From the NCBI GenBank assembly GCA_022072455.1, contig JAJVHY010000031.1, positions 1-64,000 on the forward strand: a DNA stretch of 64,000 nt, read 5' to 3'. Made by a program: the position numbers and the translations under genes. Shown one piece after another: positions 17,825 through 26,119 of the stretch (its first letter is position 1; each line of letters begins with the position of its first letter). Below the pieces are notes generated by a model that was not told where the DNA came from, did no database searches, and saw nothing but the letters and a program-made list of their open reading frames with translations. Source of the DNA: Verrucomicrobiia bacterium. GTDB taxonomy: Bacteria > Verrucomicrobiota > Verrucomicrobiia > Palsa-1439.

Positions 17825-19449
17825 GAATTCTTTCGGGTTGTGGGTCGTGAGATTACTGGCAGGACGAGGCAGGAAGGATGTTCGGCTGAGTGATGGATGG
17901 TTTGCACCGCCAACTGCATCTCGGTATCCGTCGCGAGCGGGTTGCCGGTATTCGGGTTGCGTGAATAATGCGGAAAATTGCTGCTCGATATCTGAACACG
18001 GATCCCGTGGCCGCGCTTAAATACGTACGCCGTCACATCAACGTCGATCGTCAATTCGTACACCTGGCCGGGCACGAGCAGTTCGGGCGGCTGATCCACA
18101 CCACCACGAAAACGCGCCCGCAGAATTCCGTCACAAACGTTGAATGACCGGCCGTCGGGAAATACGTCCACCAGCTTGACGGTGAAATCGGTGTCGCGGG
18201 CAGACGAGGCCGCAAACAGCGTCAGCGTCACCGGCCCCGTGACTTCGAGGTCATCCGGCAACGCCGGCAACGTGTACACCAATACATCGGGACGTTTTTC
18301 GATTTCCGTCTGCTCGCGCTGACCGCTTCGCCCCACCCCGCGCCCACCCCACGTCGGCACCGGGTTCTGCGGATCGTATGTGAACGTGTCCGGTTGGGAG
18401 GCTGCGGCTTTGTTCCAACTCAAACTGCCGGCAGGCCCTAAGTAGAGCGGCGTCCATCGGGTGCGCTGAAGCGGCCACTCGTTCTCGCACCGCCACTCGT
18501 TGTCACCCATCACAAAAATCTCGAGCCGCGGCGCGACCGGCGTTTGCCCCCGAAGCTGCGCCGTCAGGAAATCGATTTCCGCGGTCTCGGTCACGATCGC
18601 CGCGGGGCCATAATCGATGTCCCCTTCCTTGACGTTCACCCCATGCCCCCACGGGCCAACGCGGAGACAGGTGCGGGCCGACGGGAGTTCGTTGAACATT
18701 GCGAACACGCCGGTGCCGATGTTGTCGAACCACCCGTTTTGCAGAAACAACCCGGCCTGACTGCCCCCAAGCCGCCCCTGAAATGATAATGCCTGCCAAA
18801 AAACATCCCGGCCAGGATGCTCGACCACCTCTTTCCACGAGGGACTCGGCAGCGTCGCCCGGTCATCCAAATCCACGAGCGGCACCGTCGCCAGCAGTGC
18901 CTCCCAGTCGGGGGGCGTCCGCGGTTTTGCCTGCGTCGTCATTGCGATATGCCACGCCGGCATGAACGCGAGCGCCAACGCCCCGTGCGTGTAATAAATC
19001 GAGTAGATGTCGCTGGTGATCGCCGACGGGGCCGCTGCTTTGAGCGCGGGATGCCTGCTACAGACCGCCGCCAACTGGGTGGCGGCGCAATAGGAACCGC
19101 CGACCATGCCGATATTGCCATCGCACCACGGCTGGGCGGTGATCCAATCGAGCACGTCCTGCGCATCGGGAATCAGTTCCGCCCACAACGCAAATTGGCC
19201 TTCCGATTTGAACCGCCCCCGGCAATCCACCGCAACAAACGCGAACTCCCGTTTCACCCAGGCGAGACCGCCGACGCTACGTCCACTCGTCGCATCATAC
19301 GGCGACATCGACAACACCACCGGCCACGTCCGCCCTTCCGGCGGGGGCAGATAAACGTCGCCAACCAGTCCAACACCGTCGCGCATTGGGATCCGCGCCC
19401 CAAGAATAACGCGCGCCTCGCAAGCCGGCTGGTTTGTGCGCTTGCTCAT
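17821..19449 (-). CDS. CocE/NonD family hydrolase (X-Pro dipeptidyl-peptidase S15 type)
   Basis: This is a 542-residue alpha/beta hydrolase of the CocE/NonD group. The N-terminal domain starts with IPMRDGVGLVGDVYLP and carries the nucleophile elbow MVGGSYCAAT (Ser119) with the upstream VDCRGRF motif. The C-terminal half is the jelly-roll domain typical of X-Pro dipeptidyl-peptidase C-termini (DLEVTGPVTLTLFAASSARDTDFTVKLVDV, RIQ-like ISSSNFPHYSRNPNTG). Members cleave proline dipeptides, esters or amides. No signal peptide is seen, unlike its neighbours, so it may act in the cytoplasm on imported peptides. It overlaps both neighbours by 4 nt. Confidence 0.87.
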   Translation of the reverse strand: MSKRTNQPACEARVILGARIPMRDGVGLVGDVYLPPPEGRTWPVVLSMSPYDATSGRSVGGLAWVKREFAFVAVDCRGRFKSEGQFALWAELIPDAQDVLDWITAQPWCDGNIGMVGGSYCAATQLAAVCSRHPALKAAAPSAITSDIYSIYYTHGALALAFMPAWHIAMTTQAKPRTPPDWEALLATVPLVDLDDRATLPSPSWKEVVEHPGRDVFWQALSFQGRLGGSQAGLFLQNGWFDNIGTGVFAMFNELPSARTCLRVGPWGHGVNVKEGDIDYGPAAIVTETAEIDFLTAQLRGQTPVAPRLEIFVMGDNEWRCENEWPLQRTRWTPLYLGPAGSLSWNKAAASQPDTFTYDPQNPVPTWGGRGVGRSGQREQTEIEKRPDVLVYTLPALPDDLEVTGPVTLTLFAASSARDTDFTVKLVDVFPDGRSFNVCDGILRARFRGGVDQPPELLVPGQVYELTIDVDVTAYVFKRGHGIRVQISSSNFPHYSRNPNTGNPLATDTEMQLAVQTIHHSAEHPSCLVLPVISRPTTRKNS

Positions 19450-21278
19450 TTCCGCGCCACCACCTGCATGACGCGCGCGTGATCAAGCCCCCAAGTCGCC
19501 AGCACCGTGATCCGCAGCGTGCGACAAGTCAGTTTTTGGCGCAGTGCCCACTGCCGCTGCCAATGCCCCGTGACCCGCGCCACCGGCTGGGCGTCGGCCT
19601 CCACCAGAAAATCCTTCACCGTTTCCGGCTGACCGGCGCCCCAGTGCATTCGCTGGAGATACTCATCGCTCATCGTCAACGTCAGATGCCGGTGCAGACC
19701 GGTATCGAAAATGATTTCCAGATCACCGATCGTGACCGGCTGCTCCCACCGCAATTCCAACCACGCCGGCAAGCTCGTGCTCATCCAACGATGACTGCCG
19801 GGCTGTTGGCGCTCGGGCGCAACGCTACGGGGGCCTTGCAGGCAGCGATTCTGACCGGAGATCACGTTTGTTGCCGGACCGTCCCGATGTTCGCTGGACG
19901 CCGTGATGCGCGCGTGGCGCGCGAGATTGTCTGACTCGTCCGGTCGCACGCCAATCAGATAGACATCTTCCCGCAACAAGCGTTGCCGGATCTCGCGCAG
20001 CGCCGCGGGCCGCCCGGCCAGTGCGGCCGGGGACAGACCGGTCGTCGCCGCATACGCCGCAGAAACGCCGACGCCTTCGCCGACGACCGCGCAAGTGGCC
20101 ATCACGCGCGTCGAAGCAAACGCGACGTGTGTCGCCGACATGTTCCGTCCGGCGAACATCAGATTCTTCAGGTCCCGCGCAACGCAACAGCGCAACGGAA
20201 TGTCGTAGAGCTGTGGCACGGGCGTCTGGACGCACGGGTGTTCATCTTTTTGGTCAACGCCTGCCGGCGGATGAATATCAATCGGCCACCCGCCATACGC
20301 GATGGCGTCGGCATAGGGTTTTGAGCCCATGACATCGCTTTCGGTCAAAATATGTTGCCCGATGAAACGCCGGCTTTCCCGCTTGCCGGGAAGCATTCCG
20401 AACCATTCCAACGCCCAGTTTTCCGCGCCGTGCGCGCCGCCGTTCTTGATGTGATCCCAGACGCCGAGCAGAATCGCCAGCAACTCGTCGCGGATGATCT
20501 CGTTGTCTTTGATCGTGTCGAGGTGCCCTCCCCACTCGATCCACCAATAACCGTACTCAAGCCCGTACTCATTGCCGGCTTGGGTGTGGTCACGGAGTTT
20601 GAAATCATCTTCGGTAAACTTCCGCGCCCACGCCGGCGCGACGAACGGCATCGGCCGGTCGTGCTTGCGGGCCATGAACATCAGGCTCGATCCGAGCGTT
20701 TTCGTATCCGCGACCGGCTGCGCCAGGGATTCACCAAATTGCTCCCGCGCTTCGCGGCCGCGGAAGAACGCCGCGCCCGCCGCCACGCCCAACCCGCCGT
20801 CCCCGGTGCAATCCACGAACACCTTTCCGGAAATCTGAAACCGGTCGGCCGTCGAAAACCGGACTGCCTCGACAGTCGTGATCGTCCCGTCAGTCACCGT
20901 CGCGCCGGTGACAGTGGTGTTCAGCAACAGCGTCAGATTGGATTCCGCCCGGCACTTCTCGTACAAAATCAGGTCCATCATTGAGGGCGACCGTTGCGCG
21001 TTGCGCACGGCGTTTTCCAACCGGATTTCCTCGATGATGCCAGTCTCGCGGGCTTCAAGAACGAGATCCTCACCGGGCCGCATCGAGTTCGCGCCGACGA
21101 TGTGCATGCGGACTTCGCTGCTGGCATTGCCGCCGAGAACCGGGCGATCCTGGCAGAGAATGACCTTTGCCCCCTGCCGGGCGGCGGCGATGGCACACGG
21201 CACCCCCGCGGGGCCGCCGCCGGCCACGAGTATGTCGCAATCCAGCTTGTGAGTTTTGCCATTGTTCATAGATCGCAT
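19446..21278 (-). CDS. FAD-dependent oxidoreductase with C-terminal discoidin-like domain
   Basis: This 610-residue protein opens with a Rossmann dinucleotide fold: CDILVAGGGPAGVPCAIAAA, ending at the acidic/polar strand VILCQD. GGNASSEVRMH and FVDCTGDGGLGVAAGA match the FAD-oxidoreductase family (PF12831-type) common in polysaccharide-degrading Planctomycetes/Verrucomicrobia loci. Residues ~465-610 form a separate beta-rich module (ARITASSEH..., WLELRWEQPVTIGDLEIIFDT) resembling F5/8-type discoidin carbohydrate-binding domains. No signal peptide is evident. The start could be codon 1 or Met4. It overlaps the CocE gene by 4 nt; upstream lies a 163-nt gap, so it could have its own promoter. 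The substrate is unknown. Confidence 0.82.
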   Translation of the reverse strand: MRSMNNGKTHKLDCDILVAGGGPAGVPCAIAAARQGAKVILCQDRPVLGGNASSEVRMHIVGANSMRPGEDLVLEARETGIIEEIRLENAVRNAQRSPSMMDLILYEKCRAESNLTLLLNTTVTGATVTDGTITTVEAVRFSTADRFQISGKVFVDCTGDGGLGVAAGAAFFRGREAREQFGESLAQPVADTKTLGSSLMFMARKHDRPMPFVAPAWARKFTEDDFKLRDHTQAGNEYGLEYGYWWIEWGGHLDTIKDNEIIRDELLAILLGVWDHIKNGGAHGAENWALEWFGMLPGKRESRRFIGQHILTESDVMGSKPYADAIAYGGWPIDIHPPAGVDQKDEHPCVQTPVPQLYDIPLRCCVARDLKNLMFAGRNMSATHVAFASTRVMATCAVVGEGVGVSAAYAATTGLSPAALAGRPAALREIRQRLLREDVYLIGVRPDESDNLARHARITASSEHRDGPATNVISGQNRCLQGPRSVAPERQQPGSHRWMSTSLPAWLELRWEQPVTIGDLEIIFDTGLHRHLTLTMSDEYLQRMHWGAGQPETVKDFLVEADAQPVARVTGHWQRQWALRQKLTCRTLRITVLATWGLDHARVMQVVARK

Positions 21279-21388
21279 TGAGCGGTTGGCACGTGGCTGC
21301 GCTCAGACCGGACCGGCAAACAGAGACGCGCCGCACGGGGCGGCCGGGTACACAGGTAAAGTTGCCCCACCGTCATGATCGCCCGGTA

Positions 21389-21400
21389 TTCCCATGGGAA
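21389..21400. promoter_or_regulatory. perfect 12-bp palindrome in the operon's only large internal gap
   Basis: TTCCCATGGGAA is a perfect palindrome in the 163-nt gap between the oxidoreductase and the second paralogous secreted protein. Every other junction in this nine-gene run is 10 nt or less, so a site here could regulate an internal promoter. I see no convincing -35/-10 pair beside it. Confidence 0.25.
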
Positions 21401-21441
21401 ACTTTCGACCAGCGGGGCGATGGATGCGGCTGGCGACATGC

Positions 21442-22131
21442 TCAGAGCGATTCGATCGCGATGGTGCCGAGATAGGCAGTCACTTGGGAACCGGTGATGA
21501 TGTAGATTTGTTTGATCTGGTGAAGTTTGGATTCGAAGGCGACTCCGGCAGCCTTGTACTCAAATGGTGTGCCGTCCGACTTTGTGCCGGTAATGGCGAT
21601 GTCGTATTTCTGCTTCGTGAAATCGACTAAAACAGAATACGTGTAGAATGAGTTCTGTTGGATCTCATTTTTCCGCAACACGATCGTGCCCCCGCGACCG
21701 AAGCCGCTGCCGTTGTACCCCAATCCGCCGGCGGCTCCTTGGTCGAAAATCAACTCACCAAAGGGCAAGGCATGAAATCCAACGCGCACCTGATTACCCG
21801 GCGGACCGCCATCCGGGAAGTTGACAGCGAGTTGGACAGTGACTTTCACCCGGTCACTCGTCGTCGGTTTGAACGTGATGTTCTTGAGGTTCGCCCCCTG
21901 CAGCAGCAAGGCCGGTTTTTCGTTGTTCCAGGGAACCGCCACGACCCGTGCACTGGCGTTGTCCGTCCGGTTCGTCACGCGGAATTCCCAACCGTCAACT
22001 CCGATGATACTTTGGTTGAGGCCGTACGGCGACGCGGCGAAGCTGGTGAAATAGTCCGCCCGGACTACCCCGCCCAAGAGGACTGACGCCACCACCACCG
22101 CCCACCCGACTCCTTGAGGATCTGGCTTCAT
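21442..22131 (-). CDS. secreted protein of unknown function, paralogue A of a tandem pair
   Basis: I take ATG 22131 (MKPDPQGVGWAVVVASVLLGG, signal peptide); the track's GTG start at 22143 overlaps the upstream stop. The 229-residue product is beta-rich. It shares an ordered set of motifs with the adjacent gene: ADYFTSFAASPY, VGVDGWE-type, VTVQLAVNFPDG, FDQGAAGGLGYNGSG, NSFYTYSVLVDFTKQKYDI, AAGVAFES. The layout (GWE, long beta-strands, QxYDIxxTG) is reminiscent of concanavalin/LamG-like jelly rolls that bind glycans, but I do not recognise a named family. Two copies in one secreted-enzyme operon suggest a structural or binding role. Confidence 0.72.
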   Translation of the reverse strand: MKPDPQGVGWAVVVASVLLGGVVRADYFTSFAASPYGLNQSIIGVDGWEFRVTNRTDNASARVVAVPWNNEKPALLLQGANLKNITFKPTTSDRVKVTVQLAVNFPDGGPPGNQVRVGFHALPFGELIFDQGAAGGLGYNGSGFGRGGTIVLRKNEIQQNSFYTYSVLVDFTKQKYDIAITGTKSDGTPFEYKAAGVAFESKLHQIKQIYIITGSQVTAYLGTIAIESL

Positions 22132-22139
22132 AAAATTGG

Positions 22140-22853
22140 TCACGGAAGGGTTTTGGCCGGGATTGGCGCCAGTGACTCGACGGAAAGCGCACCGAGATAC
22201 CCGGTCCCTACGATGAGCAGGGAATCAATTTTGGCCGCCTTGCTCTTGCTCGGTTCGAACGCCACTCCCGCCGCTGAATACCGAAATGGGGCGCCGTCCT
22301 TCTTCACTCCCGTCACCGTGATGTCATAGGTCTGCTGGCTATAATCGAGAAGGACAGTAAAGGTGTAAAAGGAATTGACGCGGATGACCTCTTTGGGAAC
22401 GACAATTGTTCCCTGCCCCTTCGTTCCGGTGCCGTCGCCTTGGTACCCCAAGCCCCCGCCGGGCCCCTGATCGAAGAAAATCTCCCCGAACGTCGCCGGC
22501 CAAAAGATGACCCGCAAGGCCTTGCCGCTCCGACCTTCGGCAAAATTCACGGCGAGTTGAACTGTGACCTTCTGCTTGTCGCCGACCTTCGCTCCGAAAT
22601 TAGTGCGCTTGAGGCTGCCTCCCCGCAACATCAACCCCGGTTTATAGTCGTTCCAGCGCAAGGCAACCACGCGCGCGGCATACGCGGCCTTGTCGTCTTT
22701 GGCAGGAAAGCGGTTTTCCCAACCATCAATGCCAACCACCGATTCGTCCAAGACATACGGAGGCACGCTGAAGGTGGTCACGTAATCAGCCCGAACGGCC
22801 GGCCCCATGCCGGCAACCGCCAGCATCGCGAAGAACAGTGATTTGCGTTTCAT
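22140..22853 (-). CDS. secreted protein of unknown function, paralogue B of a tandem pair
   Basis: The start is ATG 22853 (MKRKSLFFAMLAVAGMGPAVRA), a clean signal peptide; the track's longer form begins at a TTG inside the upstream gene. The mature part parallels its neighbour: ADYVTTFSVPPY, VVGIDGWEN, KVTVQLAVNFAEG, FFDQGPGGGLGYQGDG, NSFYTFTVLLDYSQQTYDI, SAAGVAFEPS, VGTGYLGALSVESL. At 237 residues it is a single beta-sandwich-sized domain, possibly LamG-like; the family is unknown to me. It lies 10 nt after the carboxypeptidase gene and 8 nt before paralogue A. Confidence 0.72.
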   Translation of the reverse strand: MKRKSLFFAMLAVAGMGPAVRADYVTTFSVPPYVLDESVVGIDGWENRFPAKDDKAAYAARVVALRWNDYKPGLMLRGGSLKRTNFGAKVGDKQKVTVQLAVNFAEGRSGKALRVIFWPATFGEIFFDQGPGGGLGYQGDGTGTKGQGTIVVPKEVIRVNSFYTFTVLLDYSQQTYDITVTGVKKDGAPFRYSAAGVAFEPSKSKAAKIDSLLIVGTGYLGALSVESLAPIPAKTLP

Positions 22854-22863
22854 GGCTGGCCGT

Positions 22864-24102
22864 TCACTTTTTTTCAACCACCGCCCGGGAATGGTCGCGC
22901 AGGAAATCCTTCAGGGCCACGGCGATGTCGCGACCGAATTCTTTGGCCGAATCCATGTTGACCTCACAACCGCTGGCATTGGCGTACGGAGTCTCCAAGG
23001 TGACCCCCAAAATCGTATTGGGGAGTGCTTGAGCCCACCGGGAGCTAGGGCCATCCTTCGGACTGTTGTACCCGGTGCCGATGCGCATGGTGTGCTGCTG
23101 GCTATAGATAAGAGGACCTTGTTGGTTGCGCTCCAGAAACGTGGTGAATTTGTCCAGTCGCGCTGCTTGGTCACGCGCTTCCGGCTCAAGAAAATGCACC
23201 ACCTCGTGTATGTCAGTCTTCAAAGCCGGGTTGTGCAAATCCAGAAACACCAACGGCCGGCCAGCAGCCCAAGCGGGCAGGCGCTCTTTCAATGCGGCGA
23301 CCTCCCGGTAAATCGGGGTACCAATGTAATCACGGTTGTGATCGTGGGGCGCGCGATTCTTGCCCTGATTCCCGTCCTCGACGCCGTCAGTATCCATGAA
23401 CGGCACAAAGAGGAAGTCCGCGTGCTCGCGCAGCCACCGCCCCGCCGCGTCGTCAGCCAAGGCACCTTCCAAGACACCCTCCAAAACGTAACTCGCCATC
23501 ATTTCGCAGCAATGGTGCCGGCCGGTGACCGCGATGGCATACGGCGCTTTCTTCTTCATATTGCCAACCCGCAGCAGCATCACGTCGCGGCCTTTGGGAG
23601 TCTTCGTGAGCGTGTCAATATGCAGATCAGGGCGACCCCGATGCTTGACCAGAAAACGCTCGAGATTCGCGTGAACATACGGCATCCCAACCGAAAAGCG
23701 CACGGCATTTGTCCCCGCCGGAAAAGTGTATGAGAACGCACCCTCTTTGACCGCATCGGCCCCGAGCCAATTCCACGACAAACCCTCGTCCAAACTCACA
23801 CCGGGGCCGCGTACTCCCACGTAATTTTTGTTGAACACAAATGTGAGCGTCCGCCCGCCGGCGCCTTGAACCCGAAAATACCAGTAGAACCACGGCTGCA
23901 GGGTCCCGGTCAGGTCGGGGCTTAAGTGGACGGTGTCGCCAGCAACTTTATCAACAACAATGTTACCGCCTGGGAATTTTGCGTCAATGGTGAAGGGCAT
24001 GTTGTCAGGTTTTGGATTTGGTGAATTCGCTTCGGCGAAGGGACCGTTGATTGCAGCTGCGAGTGCGATCAGCGCGCCCATGTTCATCGGGTTCAGTTTC
24101 AT
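22864..24102 (-). CDS. secreted M14 family zinc carboxypeptidase
   Basis: This is a 412-residue peptidase that should remove C-terminal residues from peptides. The N-terminus is signal-like (MNMGALIALAAAINGPFAEA). Residues ~38-150 form a beta-sandwich like the N-domain of cytosolic-carboxypeptidase-type M14 enzymes. The catalytic domain shows the zinc motif GRHHCCEMM (His197-x-x-Glu200), FVPFMDTDGVEDGNQG followed by HNRDY (substrate-binding Asn-Arg), a second zinc His in VFLDLHNP, and the general-base Glu in VTLETPYAN. It is the first gene of the nine-gene run and so probably the promoter-proximal one; no strong promoter is obvious in the 191 nt upstream. Confidence 0.88.
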   Translation of the reverse strand: MKLNPMNMGALIALAAAINGPFAEANSPNPKPDNMPFTIDAKFPGGNIVVDKVAGDTVHLSPDLTGTLQPWFYWYFRVQGAGGRTLTFVFNKNYVGVRGPGVSLDEGLSWNWLGADAVKEGAFSYTFPAGTNAVRFSVGMPYVHANLERFLVKHRGRPDLHIDTLTKTPKGRDVMLLRVGNMKKKAPYAIAVTGRHHCCEMMASYVLEGVLEGALADDAAGRWLREHADFLFVPFMDTDGVEDGNQGKNRAPHDHNRDYIGTPIYREVAALKERLPAWAAGRPLVFLDLHNPALKTDIHEVVHFLEPEARDQAARLDKFTTFLERNQQGPLIYSQQHTMRIGTGYNSPKDGPSSRWAQALPNTILGVTLETPYANASGCEVNMDSAKEFGRDIAVALKDFLRDHSRAVVEKK

Positions 24103-24293
24103 AAAATGGCTAACTCAAAAAAATCATTGGCCGGTTGCTCGTCCGCAAGCGGTAATGTTCACGACATGCCGGTGTTGACAATTCCGCAGACTTCGGAGAC
24201 GGACTTCTCCCTCATCCCAGCCCGCCATCAGGCCGGCCCTGACGAGGACAAAGCAATCCGGTAAGATAGTTATCTGTCTGGAGGAGGGCCAAC

Positions 24294-25061
24294 TCATGGC
24301 AGCGGATTACCGTTGTCGAACCACCATTGCGGAACCTGCATTAACGGTATCTTCTTCCCCCACTGTCCCCAAGCCCCGAAATCACTGTCGGAAGTCGCGC
24401 CACCTACCCACGCACTTTTTCGATATTTAATCTCCGAATGTCCATCAAGAAACATAAAAGTGAGCCCATCGGTGGTTGAGCCGTGTGATCTTGGCTCCAA
24501 ATAGGCACTCGGGACAAGAGGCGGCAAGCCAAGTGCCTGATCTGGGTTTGTGAAAGCAGCCGTGCCAAGATAAATGTCGCTGAGCGTCTCCGCGATACAG
24601 ATTGTTTCTGAATGCCCAGGATATGGACGAAGACTGGTCAACCAAAAAATGCCAGGGAGCGCCTTGATGGAGACCTGCACCAGCCATTTGTGGCCGCTGT
24701 ACCCAACCGCCTTCCGCAAATGCGCCTCACGAGTCGGCTCCGCAGCACTCGGCGTCCAACCCGAAGCAACCCGCATGGCGGGACAATAGAGCGGCGCACT
24801 CAGGTAGCTGGGCACAAGGTTAGTTCCTAGTGAGTTTGGCACTCGAGAGTCGCTGTCATCAGAGTAGGCAATGAGCGCAACAAAAAGCTGACGCATGTTG
24901 TTCGCGCAACTCGCGTCATAGGCACGTTTCCTGGCCTTCTGTAACGCGGGCAATAACAAGGCCGCCAAGACGGCCACAATGGCAATCACGACCAAGAGCT
25001 CGATCAACGTAAACGCCACTCGCTTCCCAAGTCTTGCTCTGCTCGGATTCCACAAGTCCAT
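24294..25061 (-). CDS. type IV pilin-like / pseudopilin with H-X9-DG tail
   Basis: I take ATG 25061; the track's TTG start adds six residues. A short basic leader (GKRVAF) precedes the prepilin helix [20 protein letters not shown], cut by prepilin peptidase. The first ~35 residues are the conserved N-methylation/cleavage domain. The remaining ~200 are globular, with two early cysteines and [16 protein letters not shown], the H-X9-DG motif (DUF1559-like) of the Planctomycetes-Verrucomicrobia pseudopilins that are amplified in these genomes. A role as a minor pseudopilin or secreted scaffold is presumed. Its promoter shares a palindrome with the PEP-CTERM gene. Confidence 0.9.
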   Translation of the reverse strand: MDLWNPSRARLGKRVAFTLIELLVVIAIVAVLAALLLPALQKARKRAYDASCANNMRQLFVALIAYSDDSDSRVPNSLGTNLVPSYLSAPLYCPAMRVASGWTPSAAEPTREAHLRKAVGYSGHKWLVQVSIKALPGIFWLTSLRPYPGHSETICIAETLSDIYLGTAAFTNPDQALGLPPLVPSAYLEPRSHGSTTDGLTFMFLDGHSEIKYRKSAWVGGATSDSDFGAWGQWGKKIPLMQVPQWWFDNGNPLP

Positions 25062-25190
25062 TTTGATGATTGGTTTCAATACAACAAATCATGACTTCAC
25101 ATGGAATATTCGATTAGCCCCGCTCCCGCAAACACAAGTTTGTCTTTGACCATTGATCCATGCGCAATCACCGACCCGAGTTGTTGAAGT

Positions 25191-25230
25191 TTGTAATATG
25201 GTATTTACAATAGATAATCAATTTTGTCAA
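25191..25230 (-). promoter_or_regulatory. pseudopilin promoter with palindromic operator over the -10
   Basis: TTGACA (25230-25225), a 17-nt spacer and TAAATA (25207-25202) on the minus strand give a strong sigma70-like promoter in an AT-rich pocket, with a leader of about 130 nt. TTGTAAATACCATATTACAA (25191-25210) is a 6-bp-arm palindrome covering the -10. It matches the PEP-CTERM promoter palindrome at 13 or more of 20 positions. Confidence 0.6.
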
Positions 25231-25288
25231 CCACAACAACACCGCGCGATACCAGAGGGGAGCGCCGGCGGGGCCGTCTTCGCCGAAT

Positions 25289-26029
25289 TCAACCATGTTT
25301 TTGAAGCACACTGACGGTCCGCTGAAAAGTCTTGGCGGGGCCGTCCGCCGCAACGACCGTCACCAACAACTTCAGTTTCCGGTAATACTCAACCAGCGGG
25401 GCCGTGCTTGACTCATAAGCCTTCAACCGCACTCGGACCGCCTCCGGCCTGTCGTCTTCGCGTTGCACCAACTCGCCCGCACACGCATCGCACCGCCCGG
25501 CTTCTTTCGGCGGCCGTGCCGTCAGATGATAAATCGCACGACACTTTGCACAAGTGCGACGCCCCGCAATCCGCGCCACGATCTCTTCCATCGGCAATTC
25601 ATAACTCACCACCGCATCCAGCTTGACTCCCAACTCCTTCAACGTGCGCTCCAGCGCCTCCGCCTGCCCGACCGTACGCGGAAAACCATCAAGCAAAAAT
25701 CCCCCCCGGCATTTCAAACACCGCGAGCGTTCGCGCACCATCGCCAACACAATCGTATCCGGCACCAGATCGCCCCGCTGCATGTACGCCAAGGCCGCTG
25801 TCATAGCCGGGGTCTGTTCGCACTCGGGCACCGATTTCGCCGCCCGAAAAATATCGCCCGTGGACAAATGACAGCCCCCGTAATGCTCCTGGAGCAGCTC
25901 CGCTTGTGTGCCTTTCCCGACGCCGGGCGCACCGAGTAACACCAGCCGCCAAGCGCGGGACAAGTTCGGTGGCGCCGGATCGCAAAACACACTTTCCCCT
26001 TTTAACCAAGCCGCACGATCAGTCGTCAT
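25289..26029 (-). CDS. adk: adenylate kinase family nucleoside monophosphate kinase
   Basis: This 246-residue enzyme should transfer phosphate from ATP to AMP. The start is ATG 26029, preceded by a strong AGGAGG nine nt upstream; the track's extension starts at TTG. The P-loop is GAPGVGKGTQ, followed by STGDIFRAA and FLLDGFPRTVGQAE (AMP-binding). The LID has a four-Cys zinc site, CAKC and CDAC, with RREDD-type DDRPEAVRVRL after it. A ~25-residue N-terminal extension (MTTDRAAWLKGESVFC) and an extra CLKC pair just before GGFLLDGFPRT are unlike standard Adk. It could therefore be a second, specialised copy rather than the housekeeping enzyme. Confidence 0.85.
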   Translation of the reverse strand: MTTDRAAWLKGESVFCDPAPPNLSRAWRLVLLGAPGVGKGTQAELLQEHYGGCHLSTGDIFRAAKSVPECEQTPAMTAALAYMQRGDLVPDTIVLAMVRERSRCLKCRGGFLLDGFPRTVGQAEALERTLKELGVKLDAVVSYELPMEEIVARIAGRRTCAKCRAIYHLTARPPKEAGRCDACAGELVQREDDRPEAVRVRLKAYESSTAPLVEYYRKLKLLVTVVAADGPAKTFQRTVSVLQKHG

Positions 26030-26119
26030 CGGGACGACCCTCCTAGTAGTGGGGTGAAACAACGGCAATAGACCAAAACTTGCGCCGACATGCAACGAAG
26101 AACACGCCGCCCCAGCCGG

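Noticed and set aside
16169-17893. 574-codon plus-strand ORF opposite the beta-helix gene
   Set aside because: The minus-strand gene has a signal peptide, beta-helix repeats and coupled neighbours; the plus-strand reading has no protein-like features and no operon context.
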